Positions 57,529 through 64,000 of a stretch of 64,000 nucleotides of DNA are shown piece after piece. Position numbers and translations under genes: made by a program. The number at the start of each line of letters is the position of its first letter. Positions within the stretch are counted from its first letter, which is position 1. The notes under the pieces were generated by a model. The model searched no databases. It worked only from the letters and a program-made list of their open reading frames with translations, and was not told where the DNA came from. Source of the DNA: Takakia lepidozioides (Eukaryota > Streptophyta > Takakiopsida > Takakiales > Takakiaceae); assembly GCA_030704615.1 (NCBI GenBank), contig CM060733.1:7502001-7566000 (forward strand), written 5' to 3'.

Positions 57529-59643
57529 TTAAATGAAAGGGGATGATATTTCTGTTGATACAAAAATAGGAATATTGTTTGGAAGTTTGTAAGCGATGTA
57601 TATTGGTTTGTGATAGTCCGTCCAATATGCTTCTGTGGTACCGGATTTAGAGTCTTTCCCTAACATATTTGCCCATATGTGGTCTAATTGTGAGCCACTC
57701 TTTGTTGTGCTCATTTGAAATTGTGACTGAAGTTTATATGTATTCATAAAGTTGTGTAACTGTGAATTTACGTCATTGATATGTAACAAATCAATGTTGA
57801 AGTCTCCCAATATTATTATTGGGCATTGAGGAGGGGCCTTTAAAATGAAAGTTTCAAGATATTTTAGAAATAGTTTGGTGTCTGTAGAATGTGATCTATA
57901 TATAGATATGACATATATTGCTTTACGTGTATTTATGTTGAAAGTGGCAGCTATGTATTCTGAACCAGTACATATTAATGTTTCTGAATAATTAAGCGTC
58001 ATGTTTTTTGTGTATAACATAAGAGCGCCATGACCATCGTAAGCTCCTATATAATTAAATTTTGTGGTACCTATGTATTGTTGTAACTCAGATGTTGAGT
58101 GATGAACTCTTGTTTCAGTAAGGCAAAGGATGTGAGATAATTGTAAAGTGTGGTCAGAGTTGATGTCTTTGTGATGTTGGCGAAGAGACGTTGTGTTTAG
58201 AGCTTGAATTATGATATGGGAATATTGGTATATACTTAAGTTAGGAACTAGTAGTTCCCATTTTGCATTTGATTTGAGTCTGAGCATCTCGTGATTTCCA
58301 GAGTCATCAACTCGGAAGTTGGTTTGGTGCAATGGAGATAAAATATATAACTTTTCTTTGGTGCGAACACGAGAAAGTGTTGTATAAGTTAGGCCATGTT
58401 TACAAACGTTAGTAGGATCAAAAGCCATTTCATCCAATGATAAACCTTGAGATCGATGGATTGTTCTTGCAGCAGCAGGTTGTAGTGGAAATTGGATTCT
58501 TGTGAATACATGAGAGTCAACGTTCCCTATTCTAATTTCTTTTGTGATAGGTTCAATTGGAGTCCAAGTTTGGATTATATTGTCCGTATAAAGGTGTTGG
58601 TTTTTATGTCTAGTGAGTAATCCTTTTTTTGGATTTTGAAAATCAATCCAAATGATGTCTTTATTATTAGTAGATGTTGTTGCTTGAAATATACCATCTG
58701 CACCATTAACTAGACCATCATATGGTGGAGACCTATTGTTTTGGATGAGTCTTTGCTTAAATTTAGAGATGGAGGTGTCGTACATCAATAGCTTCAAATT
58801 TATAAATTTGGCCTAAGGTTATGGAAAAAATATAATCATTATGTGCACAGGTTAATTTGTTAGTGTAGTATATGTATGGTAGTGTTGGGGTAAGGGGTGG
58901 AGTCTTTAGGTATGGACTATTTATGGTATTTATATCTTCAATTGTTTGTGATGTTGTTCGAAACCGATTAAGTATTTCAATAAATGTGTCATCAGATTGA
59001 CGCATAACTGTTTGCAATTCATAGCATTTGACATGTGTATGCCAACTGTGGGGCGCAAGGGCGTCTAGTCCAGATTGCAATTTTTAAAATATTCATCTAT
59101 CTCTCACCAGTGGAGCTTGATAGAAATCTCCAGTCATTATGACATCTAAGTTTCCAAAAAAATGGTTATGTATATGCTTAATAGATCGTAATCTTTGGTC
59201 AATGGCTTCAAATATTCTGCTACCGACCAAGGATATTTCATCAATAACTGCAAGTTGTAGTTGTTCATATTGAGCTGTCAATTTGTTTAGTGTATCTGAT
59301 GATAGTTTTGATATGTGTGTTAAATTTTGATTTATCGGTATACATAATGTGGAGTGTATAGTGGAACCATCAATGGTTAAATGCAGTCTTCCATGTATAA
59401 GCCATAAGTATAGCTTTGATTTTAGTGCCAAGCTGTTGGTTGTATAATCGTAATAAATCTTGAATAATTAATTTTAATGTAAATGTTTTACTTGTACCAG
59501 CACCTCCTGTTAGAAATAAATGTATTGGTTTAGTGGGATGTACTCTTTTGCGAAACATACAATTGTCAAAAATACATCTTTGTTCTGGATTTAGTTGTCT
59601 TAGAAGACAACGAAATTGTTGCTCATCCATTAAAGTTGGGCAT
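57529..59643 (-). pseudogene. Helentron-like PIF1 helicase + endonuclease, broken and truncated
   Basis: Minus-strand translation gives a PIF1-type helicase: Walker A FLTGGAGTSKTFTLKLI (~59480-59530; Ser for the usual Gly), Walker B LAVIDEISLVGSRIFE, VIMTGDFYQAPLV, TVMRQSDDTF, and TIHRSQGLSLDEMAFD near the C-terminus. It is followed in the same frame by an EEP-type endonuclease: QALNTTSLRQHHKDI, LCLTETRVH, IILGDFNIDLL, LDHIWAN, WTDYHKPI. Helicase followed by endonuclease is the order in Helentron-type rolling-circle transposons. At least two frameshifts (~59420, ~58790) and one stop (~59093) break it. The N-terminal part, where a Rep domain would lie, is missing: the frame stops at the LTR at 59644. 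Clearly more AT-rich than the genes nearby. Confidence 0.8.
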
Positions 59644-60080
59644 TGTAACAAGGTAGAATCTAGAAGGTTCTAGATGGAGGAAGAAAGTTCTCTAGAAGTT
59701 TCTAGAATAACTAGGAAGGATCCTAAGAAGTTTGACTTAAGGAAGTTTGACTTGAGGCTCTCAAGTCAATCCTCTAAGATATTCATATTATGGAGAGTAG
59801 GTCAAATCTTTGATAAATTCATATTATGGAGAATATGTCAAACCTAGGAAAGTTGACTTTAGCAAGTATCTTTGATAAAGTCGTATTGTGGAGAATATGT
59901 CAAACCTAGGAAAGTTGACTTTAGGAAGCTTTGACTTGAGGCTCTCAAGTCAAACCTTTAAAATAATCATATCGTGAAGGGTATATAAACCTGCATTGAA
60001 AGCCTAGAAGGCATGAAGTTGTTTTGGGAAAAAGTTGAGAAGTACTTCTATTCTAGTTTGTGTAGATCCTGAGTGTTACA
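59644..60080 (+). mobile_element. 5' LTR of a Ty3/gypsy retrotransposon
   Basis: 437 bp beginning TGTAACA and ending TGTTACA, the TG...CA form with short inverted ends. A primer-binding site follows directly. The interior has repeated GTCAAACCTAGGAAAGTTGACTT-type blocks (59840-59960, 19-20 bases each). The 3' LTR is outside the window, so the target duplication cannot be checked. Confidence 0.85.
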
Positions 60081-60081
60081 A

Positions 60082-60093
60082 TGATATCAGAGC
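60082..60093 (+). other. primer-binding site (initiator tRNA-Met type)
   Basis: TGATATCAGAGC, one base different from TGGTATCAGAGC, the usual plant LTR-element sequence complementary to the 3' end of initiator tRNA-Met. It starts two bases after the LTR end, as expected. Confidence 0.85.
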
Positions 60094-60732
60094 CTAGTCT
60101 TTTTTAAAGTTGGGAGTGAATACCTTCTTTAGGAGGATTCAATTAAGATGTTTTTTTTTAGAGATTTTTATTGTTAATATTTTTAAGTGTTGAATAGATA
60201 GTAGTGATGGTGCGCCATAACGATAGTATAAAAATTTTATGGACTTAAATCAACCCCCTTTCCGTGATTTTCTTTCGGAGTGTGAATTTAAATTTATATG
60301 TCGTCGTAAAGCAGAAATTAGAGATATGATAGTACAGAGATTTGGAGAGGAACAATATCAAGAAGTGTTACAAAACCCACGACCTGTCGTCTTTCTTATA
60401 ATTAGAAATTGGAAGGTATACATATGTGTATATACATAGCTCATGGATCGAGGTAGATATTTTCCGCCTAATTTTCCACCGCCAAATGTATTTAGTATCA
60501 ATGTGCGCGTCATCGACAAGCATCATCTTGTGTGATTTTAGTTGCAGAATTTGGGGTAGAATTCATGAACCTTGTCATGAGTTCAAACGTCCCTTTTGTA
60601 TTACCAATAGTCACGTACGGGATGATTTGGGATTGTACTATTTACATACTGTATTAGGATAAGAGAATAGAGATAGTATACATTAATTTTAGAAGACAAA
60701 CACTACGAAGGAAGGAGTAGTGAAGCAAGCTG

Positions 60733-61802
60733 GTGGACAATGAAGAAATTGTGGACAACGCACACACTACTCATCAAGTCAATGATCAGACGATGTGGAT
60801 AATAGAGCGCTTACACGAATTGCAGAATGCTCTTGTCACGACCCAACAACAAAACAACGTGTTGATGGAGGAGCTTAAACAAGTGAGACAATCAACCGCC
60901 CCGGGACTGGTTGCTGATGGGTCGGATACGTTGCTGCAAAAGATGACTTAGACATGCAAGGTCGACGTATAAAGGAAGTCGCGCAATGGGAGTGCTAGAA
61001 GGATGGATTTATCGAATGGAGGTACATCTGTCATATTTTCCTACATCAAGTGATTTGAACCACGGAATGTTCATACGATCTCGACAATGCTTCAACATGA
61101 TTACAGACATGGGAGAGAAGACAGATTGCAAAAGGAGAACTTTTACTATGGAGCACCTTGAAAGCGGGACTGCTCCAACAATTCAAGGCAGTAGATGCTG
61201 TTACAACTGCTCAAATGAAATTATGGAACTTGGAACAACGCGGGAGTGTGCAAAATTACATTGAAGATTTTTTGAATGTTCAGGTCCAAATCGAAGACAT
61301 GAGTCCTGCAGAAGCTTTAGACAACTTCAAAAAAGGATTGAAGAAGAAAATTCAAGGAGAGGTAATTTTACGCAACCCAGTTGATGTCCATGAAGCAATT
61401 TCATTGGCCCAAAAGATTGAAGGGACGCTACCAAAATACGACGAAGGTATACACGTTCCATTGAACCAATACGGATCAACGCCTATGGAGCTTGGAAATC
61501 TTCGAAGACGGGATAACTTCCAATACTCTTAAAGAAATAGGCCGTGAATCAGATATGGGGAAGATAACACACAGCGGCGAATGAAATTGAGTGACAAGGA
61601 TGTGACCTCCTCAACATTCTCACGAACAGAAGGACAAAGAGAAACTCGACAATGTTACAACTGTGGAAAATACGGACATCTTGCAGCCAACTGCCGAAGT
61701 GGAAGGTACAATCGACAAACTTATCGAAAACCTCTTAACAGTTTAAGGAGAGGAGAAGATAACGAACATCACAATGAGCAGGAAAACGAGGACAACCAGT
61801 AA
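60733..61802 (+). pseudogene. gypsy gag region, frame-broken
   Basis: Spread over several frames. 60733-60951 holds a coiled-coil-like start (WIIERLHELQNALVTTQQQN). 61158-61532 is a retrotransposon gag segment (LWNLEQRGSVQNYIEDF, ALDNFKKGLKKKIQGEV). 61581-61802 is a zinc knuckle, CYNCGKYGHLAANC (CX2CX4HX4C). Stops and frame changes between pieces show a decayed copy. Confidence 0.8.
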
Positions 61803-61909
61803 GTAGACCTCGCGGTCTTACTGGTTCTACAAAGAAGAGGAGAGGCAAGGGGCCCTACAAGGAGAAGAGACAAATCAATCATGCGGGCAAGAAAAAGACG
61901 CAGTTAATT

Positions 61910-62119
61910 GTGGCAGATGGAACCTTGGAAGGTATTCATGTGAGAGTGTTAATAGACCCTGGGGCAACAGAAAACTTCTTATCTAGAAAGGCTGCCTTGA
62001 AACTAGGACTCCCCTTAGAAAAGGATGAAAGAGATGAAGTAGAAATGCCCAATGGACATACAAAGGTCATTGAGACACTACTTAAAAACATAGAGTTGTT
62101 GATTGGTAAATATAGATAA
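61910..62119 (+). pseudogene. gypsy aspartic protease segment
   Basis: VRVLIDPGATENFLSRKAA carries the active-site Asp in DPGAT (usual D-S/T-G changed to D-P-G). A stop at 62117 cuts the frame, and the continuation (WRVLKLARYDVILGMPW) lies downstream in the same frame, so it is interrupted. Confidence 0.75.
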
Positions 62120-62422
62120 ACCTTAGAATGGCGAGTGCTCAAACTGGCTCGATATGACGTAATATTAGGCATGCCTTGGATTGAATCTCACAACCCTGAT
62201 GTTGATTGGCGTAGAAAGATAGTCAAAACCCAGAATTGAAAAATATGGGGAGATCGAGTGAGGACACCATATCGAAACCTACTATCATTTGTTATAGGTA
62301 CTACAACTATATGTAAGAAAAACTTATTATTTGTAGGTTTAATAAGAGACGTGGAAAATCCGAAAAAAAAAACATGAGTGAGGTCCTTATAGAATTACAG
62401 AGTGTATTAAAAGAGTTCAAAG

Positions 62423-63300
62423 ATGTCTCCGCCAAAGAGAAGAATAGATCATAAGATTGAGGTTGTTCCAAGTAGTACTCCTTCTTGTGAAATCCCTTAT
62501 CGATTAACACCAAACGAGTTGAAAGAATGTAAGGCTCAAATCGAGGACCTAATATCAAAAAGTTTTATAAGACCAAGTGTATCCCCGTATGGAGCGCCGG
62601 TGTTGTTTGTGAAGAAAAAAGATGGAGCAATGCGCATGTGCATTGATTATCGAGCACTCAACCAACAGACAGTGAAGAACAAGTACCCGTTACCACGCAT
62701 GGACGATCTATTTGACCAACTGCGAGGAGCAAAATACTTTACGAAGCTTGATCTAATGAGTGGATACAACCAAATTCGAGTCGCTGATAAAGATGTATAT
62801 AAGACCGCTTTCCGCACTAGGTATGGACATTTTGAATACATGGTTATGTCATTTGGTCTCACCAATGCCCCAGCCACATTCATGGGCCTCATGAATGATA
62901 TCTTTCGCTCATTCTTAGATAGATTTGTGATAGTCTTTTTAGATGATATTATGATCTATAGTAACAACCTTGTCGAGCATAGAAACCACCTCAAACAAGT
63001 ATTACAAGTTCTCCGTGAGAATCAGCTATATGCCAAAGCATCTAAATGTGAATTTGAAAAACAAGAAGTAGATTATCTTGGGCATTGTGTGAGTATGAAG
63101 GGAATTAAGGTAATGAGTGAAAAAATAGAAGCTATTCAGCAGTGGATAGCCCTTGAAGACATTACCCAATTAAAGAGTTTTCTTGGCCTTACCGGATTCT
63201 ACAGACGATTTGTACGGGCATTCTCAAAGATTGCCCAACCATTAACAAATCTTTTGGGCAAAGGAATTAAATGGAAATGGGGTACAGAAGAGGTTAGCAT
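62423..63300 (+). CDS. gypsy reverse transcriptase domain
   Basis: The RT fingers and palm are readable in one frame: [67 protein letters not shown], and the catalytic [10 protein letters not shown] (FLDD in place of YVDD/FVDD). The connection domain follows: [23 protein letters not shown] frameshift near 63290 breaks the link to RNase H. Domain order (RT, RNase H, integrase) places the element in Ty3/gypsy. Confidence 0.9.
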
Positions 63301-64000
63301 TTCAAGCCTTGAAGAATGCGTTGCTTCATGCCCCGATCTTGAAATGGTAGGATCCGACAAGACTAATCAAGCTCTCAGTAGATGTGTCAGGCTCAGCAGT
63401 GGGTGAGATATTACAACAAGAATGGAAAGACGGATGGCACCCAGTGACATATTTTTCTCGCAAATTGTTACATGCGGAACAAAATTACCATACAACCGAA
63501 CGAGAAGAATTGGCCATCGTTTTGGGTACAAAACATTGGAAGCACTATCTTGGAGACAAAGAGTTCATAGTGGAGATAGACCATAAACCGTTGGTGTACT
63601 TGGAGACACAAAAAGATCTATCGAAGAGACAGATTCGTTGGGTGGAGTGGCGACAACAATTTAATATGAAGATCGTCTATGTAGAGGGAAAACGGCAATT
63701 GGCAGATGCAATGACAAGGATGTCGCGCATGAACACATTGACAGAAATCAACATTCAACCCGATTGGTGGAACAAGATAGCGACGGCTTCTAAAGATGAT
63801 GGGGAGATCGTGGACGCTAAAAAGAAGGGCAAAGTGACAGAAGTTCGAGGGTTGGTATTCAAGGAAGATAAACTTTGGATCCCTGATGAACCTGCATTGA
63901 AGACAAAAGCCTTGTTTGAAGCTCATGATACGGCGATAGCAGGACATGTTCGAGTTGAAAAAATATTCGAACAACTAAAACGAACATTTTATTGGCCGCG
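63301..64000 (+). pseudogene. gypsy RNase H and integrase N-terminus, runs off the window
   Basis: After the frameshift: [17 protein letters not shown], then an in-frame TAG, then [18 protein letters not shown] (RNase H Asp), YFSRKLLHAEQNYHTTEREE, IVEIDHKPLVYLE, LADAMTRMSRMN. The integrase zinc-binding start (AHDTAIAGHVRVEKIFEQL, FYWP) reaches the right edge. The stop and frameshift make this copy non-autonomous. Confidence 0.85.

Overview
The window is nuclear DNA of a land plant. It holds intron-bearing genes with GT-AG junctions, plastid isoprenoid and serine enzymes, and three closely related PPR-DYW (organelle RNA-editing type) genes. It also holds a Ty3/gypsy element, tRNA-derived SINE-like repeats and a helicase-endonuclease transposon. 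Several lightly diverged DYW genes within 64 kb, with introns mostly of 100-1100 bases, suggest a fern or lycophyte. That placement is inference; the sequence does not prove it.

Layout. 0.7-6.0 kb (+): DXS, first enzyme of the plastid MEP pathway, 10 exons. 7.3-13.5 kb (+): F-box/LRR protein, 10 exons. 14.3-18.4 kb (-): a DYW remnant, an intact PPR-DYW exon, and upstream exons related to organellar single-stranded-DNA-binding (OSB) proteins. 19.3-19.9 kb (+): an intronless SdpI-family membrane protein of bacterial type. 21.7-23.5 kb (+): an AHA1 Hsp90 co-chaperone with a perfect heat-shock element upstream. 23.5-31 kb: gene-poor, with repeats. 31.0-36.2 kb (-): a broken PPR-DYW gene with six near-identical 101-residue P-L-S triplets, fused to a decayed tandem array of OSB PDF-motif units. 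36.8-37.8 kb: a hAT-type MITE with a perfect 8-bp target duplication, plus SINE-like repeats. 38.1-41.3 kb (+): SERINC membrane protein, 6 exons. 42.1-44.5 kb (-): DPH7-like WD40 protein whose intron carries a foldback element. 45.5-49.8 kb (+): OSB-like exons that splice in phase to a PPR-DYW exon. 50.5-53.1 kb (+): plastid-type YidD. 54.6-55.9 kb (-): phosphoserine aminotransferase, single exon. 57.5-59.6 kb (-): decayed PIF1 helicase plus endonuclease (Helentron-like), cut by the 5' LTR of a Ty3/gypsy element that runs off the right edge.

Main message. Most recognisable genes serve organelles (DXS, PSAT, YidD, PPR-DYW, OSB). The most unusual feature is the recurring association, in frame in at least one intact model, of an OSB PDF motif (ssDNA binding in organelles) with a PPR-DYW protein (RNA editing in organelles). 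The three loci share this architecture and look like duplicates at different stages of decay. The second surprise is the SdpI-type gene, a family best known as bacterial immunity proteins, lying between plant genes.

All exon boundaries were read by eye from splice consensus, reading phase and family similarity. No alignment or search was run.
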